From the NCBI GenBank assembly GCA_017430235.1, contig JAFRNH010000026.1, forward strand, positions 1-49,651: DNA of 49,651 nucleotides, written 5' to 3'. A program made the translations under genes and the position numbers. The notes beneath the pieces were generated by a model that ran no database searches, was not told the origin of the DNA, and saw only the letters and a list, made by a program, of their open reading frames with translations. Source of the DNA: Paludibacteraceae bacterium. Lineage in GTDB: Bacteria > Bacteroidota > Bacteroidia > Bacteroidales > Paludibacteraceae. Shown here one piece after another: positions 8,309 through 15,414 of this stretch; within the stretch, counting starts at the first letter, position 1, and each line of letters starts with the position of its first letter.

Positions 8309-9121
8309 ATGAATACGCTTGATATTACACCTGAAAAACGTCGTCTTCAACAAGAGTATGACGAACTGAAAAAGAAATTTGCGAACCTGATGCTCACTTT
8401 TGAGGAGATGAAGCAACAAGAGGGTCCGAAACTTGGTGCGTTATATCTGAAATTATTTGGAAATAATAAATATCAAATTTTAAATCTTCAAGTGGAGATA
8501 AAGTTGCTTGAGATGCGTAAGCAGTTACTTCAAAGATATATTAACCGTGACGAAACACCTGATTTGCAGAAGATATCATCAAAAATTGAAGAAGCTCTCT
8601 CCGCATATAATAAAATACTTGAAAATGAGGCTCAAAAACTCAAAGATGCAAAAGATTATTTAGAAGCTCCTCTATTAAGTGAGGCAGAAACAAACGAGAT
8701 GAAATCTTTATATCATTTGCTTGTGAAGCAACTTCATCCAGATCTTCATCCCAATCAAAGCGAAGAAGACAAGGATCTGTTTCAGATAGTTCAGACGGCC
8801 TATGCGCTTGGTAATTTAGAGAAACTACGAGAGATCAGTCTTGCCTTGGATGCCGGAAAATTGGTTAAACAGGAGGATTGTGGAGATCATCTTCAGGAGT
8901 ATGTAGACACGTTGAAAGGCAAGGTTCGTATTTTGGAGCAAAAGATATCGGATTTGGAAAACATTTTTCCATATAATCTGAAAGAACAATTGTTTGATCA
9001 GTCGTGGGTGGAGCAAGAGCAACGTAGGGATGAGGAAATGATTGCACTGTTGAAAGAGAAACGAGACCACTTATCAAAGATAGTGGAGGTGATGTCGGAG
9101 TATAAAACGAAGAAGCTATGA
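8309..9121 (+). CDS. Coiled-coil protein with J-like domain
   Basis: A 270-residue soluble protein. Residues about 8-120 and 190-265 are strongly heptad-like and rich in K, E, L and Q (coiled coil). Between them, about 125-178, is a J-domain-like segment with the diagnostic HPD tripeptide (143-145, QLHPDLHPN) and a following helix ending YALGNLEKL. J domains stimulate the ATPase of DnaK-type Hsp70, so a co-chaperone or assembly role is suggested, but no G/F or zinc-finger region of true DnaJ is present. Its TGA overlaps the ATG of the HIRAN gene (ATGA), so the two are translationally coupled. Confidence 0.72.
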   Translation: MNTLDITPEKRRLQQEYDELKKKFANLMLTFEEMKQQEGPKLGALYLKLFGNNKYQILNLQVEIKLLEMRKQLLQRYINRDETPDLQKISSKIEEALSAYNKILENEAQKLKDAKDYLEAPLLSEAETNEMKSLYHLLVKQLHPDLHPNQSEEDKDLFQIVQTAYALGNLEKLREISLALDAGKLVKQEDCGDHLQEYVDTLKGKVRILEQKISDLENIFPYNLKEQLFDQSWVEQEQRRDEEMIALLKEKRDHLSKIVEVMSEYKTKKL

Positions 9122-9507
9122 ATACAGGGATTGTAAAACTATCGCCAGAACTTTTGGCACTTGTAGGTACGGGGAATGCCAATAGTCTGATGCCATTCAG
9201 TCGTGAGATTTTTCTTTTGGACATTGTTGTGGCGGGGACGACGCATTGCAAAATGATTCATGAGGTGGAGTCTGAATTACTTCCATCGACTGTATTGCGC
9301 ATGATACGCCAACCTGACAACGAGTATGATGAGCAGGCGATAGGTATCTATTATAATGATCTACGAATAGGGTGGGTGCCACAGCAACTGAACACGGTTA
9401 TCAGTCGATTGATGGATGCCGGCAAGGAGTTTTTCTGCCGTATAGAATCAACGAAAATTGTAGGTTCGTGGGTGAAGATTAAGGCGAAGATATATATGGT
9501 GGAGTGA
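9118..9507 (+). CDS. HIRAN-domain protein
   Basis: A 129-residue protein whose residues about 33-127 match the HIRAN domain: VVAGTTHC, then RQPDNEYDEQAIGIYY (64-79), then LRIGWVPQQL (82-91). HIRAN domains are found at the N-terminus of Rad5/HLTF-type helicases, where they bind DNA 3' ends, and as stand-alone bacterial proteins of unclear role. It starts inside the stop of the J-domain gene. The pairing of a J-like coiled-coil protein with a stand-alone HIRAN protein suggests a common process at damaged or unusual DNA, which is inference. Confidence 0.8.
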   Translation: MNTGIVKLSPELLALVGTGNANSLMPFSREIFLLDIVVAGTTHCKMIHEVESELLPSTVLRMIRQPDNEYDEQAIGIYYNDLRIGWVPQQLNTVISRLMDAGKEFFCRIESTKIVGSWVKIKAKIYMVE

Positions 9508-9549
9508 AAAAATCCTTTGCGTTTAACGTTATTTCCTTACATATATCTT

Positions 9550-10506
9550 TTACGAAACAAAATTCTTAATCTTTGAATTCTTAATCTTTGACCATAATTT
9601 TTTGCACAGAAGATATTCTAATGCCGTAGCTAAAGTAGATAATACCAAAGCGATGAGAGATTTGATGACGAAGAGATAGTTGTCATTGTGTATCTGCCAA
9701 TATATTTTTTTTATATATTTTGAAGCCCTAACAAAATCCTTTTGTTGCACATCCATGGGTAATTCGTCAAGAGATGAAACCTCGATGATATTCGTGGCAT
9801 TGTCTTGTTTGTCGATGAGTAGATATGAACTATCTGTTGCCATAACAAGATACTGGTCGTATTCGGCTATTGAATCGATGGAATAATAACAGTTATTATT
9901 TTTATAACCTTCATAGAAGTTGTCAATTGAAGAAAACTCTCCATATGAGGTAGTCACTTTGATTGTAGGATCATCATAAAATAAATCGTAATCAATGCCG
10001 AACCAACTCTCAATAGTACTGACGCTTAAAAAGTAAATAATCGTGAAATTATAGATAAACAAAGGTGTAATGATAGCATTTCGTATGGTATGTTTAGACT
10101 TCTTTTTAATGGAAATTCCATAAGCTAATAACGTACCTAACACAAGGGGTGAAATCACTAATATCGTACTTCCGTCAGGTCCGAAAATGGTCATTATAAG
10201 TAATATGAAGAGGGCAAAGGTAATTCCACCTGTTAGAATCAAGGTGATTGCGAAAAAAATAATACTTTTTAAAAGTCGTTTGCTGTCACTATCCTTCTTT
10301 TTATAAAAACGGATCGCACCTTTTACTATTATTCTGATGGGAATAATAAGTAATAGAATAAGAAGAGTATCTATAATAGCATAAAAAGCATATCTATGGG
10401 ACGACAATATACGGCTAATGTATCCTGCTAATATAAACCATGGCACCAGTACCAAAATTGTAGCCAATAGCGCTCGCAACGAATATTTGAGAATTCCTTT
10501 AAGCAT
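9550..10506 (-). CDS. Multi-pass membrane protein of unknown function
   Basis: A 318-residue protein with about six hydrophobic segments: two near the N-terminus (about 9-30 and 42-62), two around 82-135, one near 145-165 and one near the C-terminus (about 282-302). A soluble loop of about 110 residues lies between the last two. No family is recognised. The C-terminus carries a small tandem duplication (KIKNSKIKN) that comes from a repeated ATTCTTAATCTTTGA. A second, 5'-truncated copy of the last ~90 codons is at 11514-11771, with the toxin-antitoxin pair between them. Convergent with the HIRAN gene. Confidence 0.7.
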   Translation of the reverse strand: MLKGILKYSLRALLATILVLVPWFILAGYISRILSSHRYAFYAIIDTLLILLLIIPIRIIVKGAIRFYKKKDSDSKRLLKSIIFFAITLILTGGITFALFILLIMTIFGPDGSTILVISPLVLGTLLAYGISIKKKSKHTIRNAIITPLFIYNFTIIYFLSVSTIESWFGIDYDLFYDDPTIKVTTSYGEFSSIDNFYEGYKNNNCYYSIDSIAEYDQYLVMATDSSYLLIDKQDNATNIIEVSSLDELPMDVQQKDFVRASKYIKKIYWQIHNDNYLFVIKSLIALVLSTLATALEYLLCKKLWSKIKNSKIKNFVS

Positions 10507-10600
10507 TTAATAGTCCTAACATAAATAATATAGCATCCATCAATCTGGTTTTATGTCCTTGGTTTCGTCGTATTCCTAGTGTAAAGAAGGTCGTAAGTAT

Positions 10601-11212
10601 TTACAGCAACTGGCTGCGAATATGCAAATATATATCAGGAAAACGTCTTGAAAAATAATCAGGCAATTGTTCACACATCAGCTGTGTTTCTCCATCCTCT
10701 ATTTGGAGAAGATTTGTATATACCTCGTTATTTACAGAATTATCCACGAAAAGAATCCTATCAAAAAAAGAGTGGTAAAGATTCAAATTTTTGTATCCCT
10801 CCTTCCATTTCAAATCTATAGTTTCGTTGTCAACAAAATGTCCATGGAACTCTGATCTGACAAGGACTCTCTCCCTTGCGATTTCTTGATTGTCTAAACA
10901 AAAGAAAATCATGTTTAACGTATAACCCTGCTCTTTATAGATTTTTGGCCAATGCAAGGGAAAAGTGTCAAAATTCGTTTCATAACAAAAATCCAGTTTA
11001 TGGTTCAATGATTCTTTTACTTGCTCTTCGAACAATTGCGTAGTCATATTCCTCGCCATCTCGTCTCTAAACTCACACTCTTGCAAAGAAGAATATATAT
11101 GCAGATAAACTTTGTCATAGTCAAAAGAGACAAGACCCTCTCTCAGGAAAGAAGAAGCAAACGTGGACTTTCCCGACCCGTTACAGCCAGCTATTACAGT
11201 AAGTGTCGGCAT
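10601..11212 (-). CDS. Zeta-toxin-like P-loop kinase
   Basis: A 203-residue P-loop protein with Walker A GCNGSGKST at residues 9-17, then a conserved YETNF segment (about 97-101) and an arginine-rich stretch ARERVLVRSEFHGH. This pattern is that of the zeta-toxin/AAA_33 group, whose toxin members phosphorylate UDP-N-acetylglucosamine and block cell-wall synthesis; other members are simple kinases or nucleic-acid enzymes. The start codon overlaps the stop of a 54-codon gene upstream (TAATG), the tight coupling typical of toxin-antitoxin operons. Toxin activity is inferred from family and context. Confidence 0.75.
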   Translation of the reverse strand: MPTLTVIAGCNGSGKSTFASSFLREGLVSFDYDKVYLHIYSSLQECEFRDEMARNMTTQLFEEQVKESLNHKLDFCYETNFDTFPLHWPKIYKEQGYTLNMIFFCLDNQEIARERVLVRSEFHGHFVDNETIDLKWKEGYKNLNLYHSFFDRILFVDNSVNNEVYTNLLQIEDGETQLMCEQLPDYFSRRFPDIYLHIRSQLL

Positions 11213-11376
11213 TAATACCCTTTGATTTTTTTGTTAGAGAGTCGGTTCTCCCGTTTTCTTATGGCATAAAGTTCATTACGAGGGATCACTATGCTGTTGA
11301 GTATTTCCTTCGCTTTACTCATCTGAAGAGCAATAGGCACTCCGGTGATGATTCTATCCTTGGCATTTGTTGTCAT
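11212..11376 (-). CDS. Small protein upstream of zeta-like toxin, candidate antitoxin
   Basis: A 54-residue frame on the minus strand from ATG at 11376-11374 to TAA at 11214-11212, beginning MTTNAKDRIITGVPIALQMS and ending KKIKGY. The sequence is basic and mostly helical, and the last base of its stop is the first base of the toxin ATG. A promoter with both -33 and -7 boxes lies just upstream. Size, coupling and order suggest an antitoxin or regulatory subunit; it does not resemble the epsilon antitoxin that I know, so the pairing would be a different zeta-type system. Confidence 0.6.
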   Translation of the reverse strand: MTTNAKDRIITGVPIALQMSKAKEILNSIVIPRNELYAIRKRENRLSNKKIKGY

Positions 11377-11409
11377 ATACTACGTTTTTCATTGTCAATC
11401 TTCTAAACA

Positions 11410-11440
11410 CAAAAATAATCACATCACATCAAAACACCAA
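11410..11440 (-). promoter_or_regulatory. Promoter of the toxin-antitoxin-like operon
   Basis: The minus strand shows TTG (11440-11438), a 20-base spacer, then TATTTTTG (11417-11410). The pair fits the Bacteroidota -33/-7 promoter and lies 34 bases upstream of the 54-codon gene. Confidence 0.55.
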
Positions 11441-11513
11441 CTTGTAACTAAAAAATATTCTCTAAGTTCCAATCAAAGCAAAAATATTTATTTTACCTGT
11501 AATATGGTCCTTT

Positions 11514-11771
11514 TCATGAGCCTCTCCTAATCTTTGACCATATTTTTTTGAACAGGAAATATTCCACTACCGTAACCAGAGCCGATAACACCAGAGCGAT
11601 AAGCGTTTTGATGACGTAGAGATAGTTGTCGTTGTGAATCTGCCAATATAGATCCTTTATATATTTTGAAGCTTTGACAAAATCTTTATGCTGTACATCT
11701 ATAGGCAGTTCGGTGAGAGATGACACTTCGGTAATTGTTGTGTCACTGGCTTGTTTGTCAACGAGCAAATC
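11514..11771 (-). pseudogene. 5'-truncated paralogue of the 318-residue membrane protein
   Basis: The frame (LLVDKQASDTTITEVSSL... through HNDNYLYVIK to the end) aligns with the last ~90 residues of the membrane protein at 9550-10506, including DVQHKDFVKASKYIK and the final transmembrane helix. The first ~225 residues are missing and there is no ATG, so this is a remnant rather than a small gene. The two copies differ at roughly a fifth of bases by eye, so the duplication is old. The zeta-like pair lies exactly between the two copies. Confidence 0.8.
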
Positions 11772-11789
11772 ATTGAAGAAAATGCAAAT

Positions 11790-12407
11790 CTACTTAGAAC
11801 AACCGTTTTTCTCCATTTCAATCAGTAATTTTTTTGCCATTCTTTTGATTTCTTCAGGAGAAAGTCCAATCTCATTTTTTTTGAGTTTATTATTGTTCAT
11901 GTTCAAAACCATGGTTATCCAAGTTTTCATATACTGATGACATCCATTTTTATATGACGACAATCTAGGTTGCTTCGTTTCAGCTTTTTCCCAATTTTTA
12001 TGATTCTTGTCACATAAATTATAGTATGCATATGATATAAACCACGAAGCACCCATTGTTCTCAATTTGGTTTTTGCATCATCTTTCTGAGAATTTATAT
12101 TGGGCTTCCTTTTTAGAGGAGAATGCGATTCATTCTTGCCTAAACATTCCTTCAACCGCTGATACTCCTCCAACAAATCCCACAGTCCATCTTCACTGAG
12201 CACACCACGCTTGAGGTCGGCTGGTAGTTTACCCTTTTCGTCGGCTTCGAAATCAGTGCGCCATTTGGTTTTGTAGTAGTTGTCTAATTCGTCGATGGTG
12301 GGTTGTAAAGCGGAAAAGTCATCGATCGCTTGTCTCAATCGCTGAATCACCTCATTGCTTTGGTCAAAGAGGTTTTCCATCTGTTCAATACGTTCTTTCT
12401 GTGTCAT
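11790..12407 (-). CDS. DUF4298-domain protein with C-terminal extension
   Basis: A 205-residue protein. The first ~95 residues match DUF4298: RIEQMENLFD, LDNYYKTKWRTDFEADE, and KRGVLSEDGLWDLL. Most DUF4298 proteins stop there; this one carries about 110 further residues, basic and helical, with no recognised domain (SWFISYAYYNLCDKNHKNWE). No signal peptide or membrane segment is evident, so it is probably cytoplasmic. Function is unknown. It sits immediately beside the membrane-protein remnant and is followed upstream by the ATPase-array region. Confidence 0.75.
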   Translation of the reverse strand: MTQKERIEQMENLFDQSNEVIQRLRQAIDDFSALQPTIDELDNYYKTKWRTDFEADEKGKLPADLKRGVLSEDGLWDLLEEYQRLKECLGKNESHSPLKRKPNINSQKDDAKTKLRTMGASWFISYAYYNLCDKNHKNWEKAETKQPRLSSYKNGCHQYMKTWITMVLNMNNNKLKKNEIGLSPEEIKRMAKKLLIEMEKNGCSK

Positions 12408-12432
12408 ATCTGTGAATGTTTGAGATACAAAG

Positions 12433-12699
12433 ATATAACGTGTGTTCTATAAATTCATTGTTTATGCAAAATTAATACAATTACACCATAATGGACGCGG
12501 CAGGTCATAACGGACGCGGCACGCCACGTCCCTACATAAAAAAACGATAGTCAACTAAATCCACCTATTTTAACCTAGATTTGGTTGGCTATCGGTATGT
12601 TTTTGTATGGATAGCCAACTAAATCTATACTTTTTGGGTACGATTTAGTTGGCTATCTGATATTTTGACGGAATAAGTCGTCGGCAATGATTTGGTTCT
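12433..12699. repeat. 267-bp direct repeat, copy 1 (3' flank and tail of the DUF234 ATPase gene)
   Basis: This segment reappears at 17940-18206 at the same length and in the same orientation. By eye I count five substitutions and no indel, about 98% identity. It contains, left to right, a copy of the dispersed motif, a GC-rich stretch with two GGACGCGGC boxes, the four-unit palindromic array, and the last 46 bases unique to the ATPase coding end. Copy 1 is joined to the intact gene, so it is the likely source. Confidence 0.92.
12546..12657. repeat. Downstream palindromic array of the DUF234 ATPase (4 units, 32-bp period)
   Basis: Four 16-bp units with starts at 12546, 12578, 12610 and 12642, exactly 32 bp apart, alternate between GATAGCCAACTAAATC and its reverse complement GATTTGGTTGGCTATC (one or two substitutions). 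The spacers are also 16 bp. The last unit overlaps the ATPase stop codon. The same four-unit design is found upstream of the gene. Confidence 0.92.
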
Positions 12700-14083
12700 G
12701 AACATCACCGGCATACTCGTTGTTAACCAATCCTTCTGTTGTTATCATAACCATGAACACAGCCTTTTTAGTCTCCGTCTTTGACTGAAAGATGGCGACT
12801 TTTTGACGTAGCTCATCAGCATACTTCTTTTTTATTTCGTACTTACCTTGTGAGAATTTTATTTCACAGAGGTTGATGACTCCGTCGGCACGGTCGATTA
12901 GCAGATCTATCTGCGTACCTGTTTCATTGTCGTTTTTAGGACGGTAGAGCCATGAATAGACACTGCTGATGACGCCCGTTATCCCCAATGCATTTTTTAT
13001 TTGGTCGATATGTTGTAAACAGACACGCTCAAATGCCAGTCCGCACCATGCATTGTAAGTACCTCCGCCTATGGATCGAGACCAGAATTGCGGGTCTTTT
13101 GTCGAATTGTCTTCTACAAATCGGAAATAGAACAACGTGAAATTGTCGAATAACTGATAAAGAGTGTCTTTTTTTGCTTTTCCGATGGGAGTATATGTGC
13201 GGATGAAACCGCATAGTTCGAGTTCTTTCAGTATTTTTGAAAGTGTTCCGCCATGATCTTGATTGATGGCTGTGGCGATTTCTCCGCGTGTCATTCCGGC
13301 CTTTTTCTTTCCCAATGCTCTGACAATCTGGATATAGGGTTCTTTGTTTTTGAAGAGTGATGAATAAAGAGCGTCGAATTCGTTTCTGAGACTTGAATTT
13401 TCATTAAAGAATAGGGCATCGATGTTTTGAGCCCAACTAAGGCCACGTCTGAGGAGACTCCAGTAGTAGGGTACGCCCCCCAGAATCATATATGTCTGTA
13501 ACACTTGCATACGGGTCATTTTCAGTCCGCAAGCAGATGAGAACAGTTCGCATTTGTGCAAACTAAAAGGTTTCAGAAAGATTTGACGAGTAAGACGGTT
13601 GTGTAGTCCGCCATAATTATTTACTATTTTGCTGACAATCCAAGAGGAGGCGCTTCCGCAGATAATGAGTATGATGTCGCGACGCATGGTTGCCCATCCG
13701 TTCCAGAAATGTTCGAGGGCAGATACGAAGTCTGATTTTGGAGTATCCATCCAGGGCATTTCATCTATAAAGACGATTTTTTTCTCAGCGGAGACACTTT
13801 GTAGGAAACTGCCAAGTGCATCGAAGGCTTCAAACCAATCGTTTAGTTTGGGGCATTTAGACATACCGGCGGCGACAAGAGATTTTTCGAATACGGAGAG
13901 TTGGCGGTTTCTGTCGCCATTCTGCACACCTGTATGTTGGAAAGCAAAGTTGTAGTTGAAAGTTTCCCTGACCAGATATGTTTTGCCCACACGTCTTCTT
14001 CCGTAGATAGCTACGAATTCAGACTTGTCACTCTTGAGGGTTTCCAAGAGTAAGTTTTGTTCCAATTCACGTCCTACCAGCAT
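12653..14083 (-). CDS. AAA ATPase with DUF234-type C-terminal nuclease-like domain
   Basis: A 476-residue archaeal-type ATPase. Walker A is GRRRVGKT (28-35), Walker B is IVFIDE (103-108), and a STAND-like CGSASSW follows. A winged-helix segment near 260-300 (RGEIATAINQDHGGTLSKILKEL) precedes the C-terminal DUF234 region, which contains the PD-(D/E)xK-like GTQIDLLIDR and CEIKF. Proteins of this group are common and multi-copy in Bacteroidota, with no established function. The gene is flanked on both sides by four-unit palindromic arrays; the upstream array overlaps its promoter and the downstream array overlaps its stop. Fragments of the same gene occur at 15017-15085 and 18161-18206. Confidence 0.85.
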   Translation of the reverse strand: MLVGRELEQNLLLETLKSDKSEFVAIYGRRRVGKTYLVRETFNYNFAFQHTGVQNGDRNRQLSVFEKSLVAAGMSKCPKLNDWFEAFDALGSFLQSVSAEKKIVFIDEMPWMDTPKSDFVSALEHFWNGWATMRRDIILIICGSASSWIVSKIVNNYGGLHNRLTRQIFLKPFSLHKCELFSSACGLKMTRMQVLQTYMILGGVPYYWSLLRRGLSWAQNIDALFFNENSSLRNEFDALYSSLFKNKEPYIQIVRALGKKKAGMTRGEIATAINQDHGGTLSKILKELELCGFIRTYTPIGKAKKDTLYQLFDNFTLFYFRFVEDNSTKDPQFWSRSIGGGTYNAWCGLAFERVCLQHIDQIKNALGITGVISSVYSWLYRPKNDNETGTQIDLLIDRADGVINLCEIKFSQGKYEIKKKYADELRQKVAIFQSKTETKKAVFMVMITTEGLVNNEYAGDVQNQIIADDLFRQNIR

Positions 14084-14106
14084 AATAAACGAGTTTTATT
14101 ATGCTA

Positions 14107-14137
14107 CAAATATAGTATTCATTTTTCGGATAACCAA
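14107..14137 (-). promoter_or_regulatory. Promoter of the DUF234 ATPase, overlapped by its array
   Basis: The minus strand has TTG (14137-14135), a 20-base spacer and TATATTTG (14114-14107), 24 bases from the ATG. The -33 TTG lies inside the first palindromic unit (14129-14144), so anything bound to the array should affect this promoter. Confidence 0.6.
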
Positions 14138-14240
14138 CTAAATCTACTATTTTTAACCTAGATTTGGTTGGCTATCGGTATATTTTTGTATGGATAGCCA
14201 ACTAAATCTATTGTTTTTAGGTGGGATTTGGTTGGGAATT
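14129..14240. repeat. Upstream palindromic array of the DUF234 ATPase (4 units, 32-bp period)
   Basis: Units of the same 16-bp sequence in alternating orientation start at 14129, 14161, 14193 and 14225, exactly 32 bp apart. The fourth unit has decayed at its 3' half. Spacers resemble those of the downstream array (for example GGTAT.TTTTTGTATG between units 2 and 3). Confidence 0.92.
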
Positions 14241-14447
14241 TAAACGGAAATAGTCGGACTTCCGTTGACTATTGCGATATATTTAGGAGTCTCTTGTTCA
14301 AGAAACTATGATTCTCTCTTTTACATAATGTTGTGGATTTTAGGTTCTTATGTTTTCCACTTAAAATTAACTCAAAAAATGTCAACTATGGGGGGGGAGG
14401 AGAAAGATGGCGGTGACGGATAAGATACCGAAGTTTGAAAAGTTTTA

Positions 14448-14455
14448 TATATTTG
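14448..14455 (+). promoter_or_regulatory. -7 box for the YoeB-like toxin-antitoxin pair
   Basis: TATATTTG matches TAnnTTTG and lies 39 bases upstream of the antitoxin ATG. No convincing -33 box. Confidence 0.45.
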
Positions 14456-14494
14456 TGGAGAATAAGTGAAGCCGGTTAACTAAAAATTAATAAT

Positions 14495-14695
14495 ATGGCA
14501 ACAATAACTTTAAGTTACAATGCAAGGAATTCGATAGCAGCAAGTATGATTGACGCTATACGTAAGTCAGGTGTTTTCAAAATAGAGGAGAAAAGTGAAC
14601 AAGAAAGCCCGTATGATCCTAAATTTGTCGAAAAAATAGAACGAAGTAAAAAGAGCAAAGGGAAAAGTATAAAAACAGAAGATTTATGGAAGTAA
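14495..14695 (+). CDS. YefM/RelB-like antitoxin
   Basis: A 66-residue protein with a short N-terminal domain (MATITLSYNARNSIAASMID) followed by a charged, probably disordered C-terminal half (PYDPKFVEKIERSKKSKGKS). This layout is common in antitoxins of RelE/YoeB-type toxins in Bacteroidota. It overlaps the toxin frame by ten bases. Since the toxin is broken by a stop codon, the antitoxin is now an orphan, unless it protects against another toxin. Confidence 0.75.
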   Translation: MATITLSYNARNSIAASMIDAIRKSGVFKIEEKSEQESPYDPKFVEKIERSKKSKGKSIKTEDLWK

Positions 14696-14943
14696 TATAC
14701 AAAATAGAAGCTCTTAAAGATATTGAATATTGGAAAAAGACAAATGACAGAAGAATATAAAAGAAAATTTCAGAACTAATAGAAGATATATGCGAACATC
14801 CTTTTACGGGAAAAGGAAAGCCTGAACCACTAAAACATAACCTATCTGGCTTATGGAGTAGGAGAATCACACAAGAGGATAGGATTGTGTACGAAGTGGA
14901 GAATGGAAAGATAAACATATTGTCACTGAGAGGACATTATTAG
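14686..14943 (+). pseudogene. YoeB/Txe-family toxin with an in-frame stop
   Basis: Translation from ATG 14686 gives an 85-codon frame with one internal TAA at 14758-14760 (codon 25). Beyond it the sequence is intact and typical of YoeB: KHNLSGLWSRRITQEDRIVYEV then ILSLRGHY at the C-terminus, retaining the RRI, the glutamate/arginine pair and the terminal HY used for mRNA cleavage in the family. Single-base change appears to be the only lesion. Reinitiation downstream is possible but would lose the N-terminal helix. The coupled antitoxin gene is intact. Confidence 0.85.
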
Positions 14944-15016
14944 TGATTGCACCGTAGACAGGTTAGTTTTTTATAATATAAATTCCTTTATGTCAAAAAC
15001 TTGAAAATTTTTAGAG

Positions 15017-15085
15017 GCCATTCTGCACACCTGTATGTTGAAAAGCAAAGTCGTAGTTGAAAGTCTCCCTGATTAGATATGTTTT
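15017..15085 (-). pseudogene. 69-bp 5' fragment of a second DUF234 ATPase copy
   Basis: This segment aligns without gaps to 13916-13984, an internal part of the intact ATPase near its N-terminus (residues about 34-56), with about six substitutions. It is then joined directly to the 5' flank array, so some 135 bp that include the start codon are deleted. It marks a former second copy in the same orientation. Confidence 0.85.
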
Positions 15086-15095
15086 CATTTTTTCG

Positions 15096-15210
15096 GATAG
15101 CCAACTAAATCTACTCCTTTTAACCTAGATTTGGTTGGCTATCGGTATGTTTTTGTATGGATAGTCAACTAAATCTATATTTTTTTGTGTGTGTGATTTG
15201 GTTGAAAATA
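15096..15210. repeat. Palindromic array attached to the 5' ATPase fragment
   Basis: Three units of the DUF234 array start at 15096, 15128 and 15160, keeping the 32-bp period. The fourth, degenerate, starts at 15195, displaced by three bases through a small GTGTGT expansion. This is the left-hand border of the restriction-modification genes. Confidence 0.88.
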
Positions 15211-15245
15211 TCGCAGTTGAATTCTTTTGTAATCCAAATCATATC

Positions 15246-15392
15246 TTATTCATCAACGCCATCATCTTCTATAAATCTTGTAAGAATATCATCCAATAAA
15301 ACATCGTCCCTTGAACTGTAGTTTGGCAGATATTCTTCGATAAACTGCCATAAAATATTGTGAGGGCTATCACTATTTTCAATATTGTTCAT
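15246..15392 (-). CDS. Small acidic protein downstream of the restriction enzyme
   Basis: A 48-residue frame on the minus strand (MNNIENSDSPHNILWQFIEE at the start, ending FIEDDGVDE) lies 22 bases after the endonuclease stop. It is very acidic and leucine-rich at its centre (DDVLLDDILTRF). It is probably cotranscribed with the restriction-modification genes. No relative is recognised; it may be a spurious frame, though composition and spacing look gene-like. Confidence 0.4.
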   Translation of the reverse strand: MNNIENSDSPHNILWQFIEEYLPNYSSRDDVLLDDILTRFIEDDGVDE

Positions 15393-15414
15393 AATGTTAT
15401 AAATAAAATGAAAC

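Noticed and set aside
11514-11768. 84-codon protein gene
   Set aside because: It aligns with the end of the 318-residue membrane protein and lacks an ATG and the N-terminal two-thirds, so it is called a remnant.
14396-14460. Short frames after the run of eight G, such as MAVTDKIPKFEKF
   Set aside because: Only about 20 codons, overlapping the toxin-antitoxin promoter; no support.
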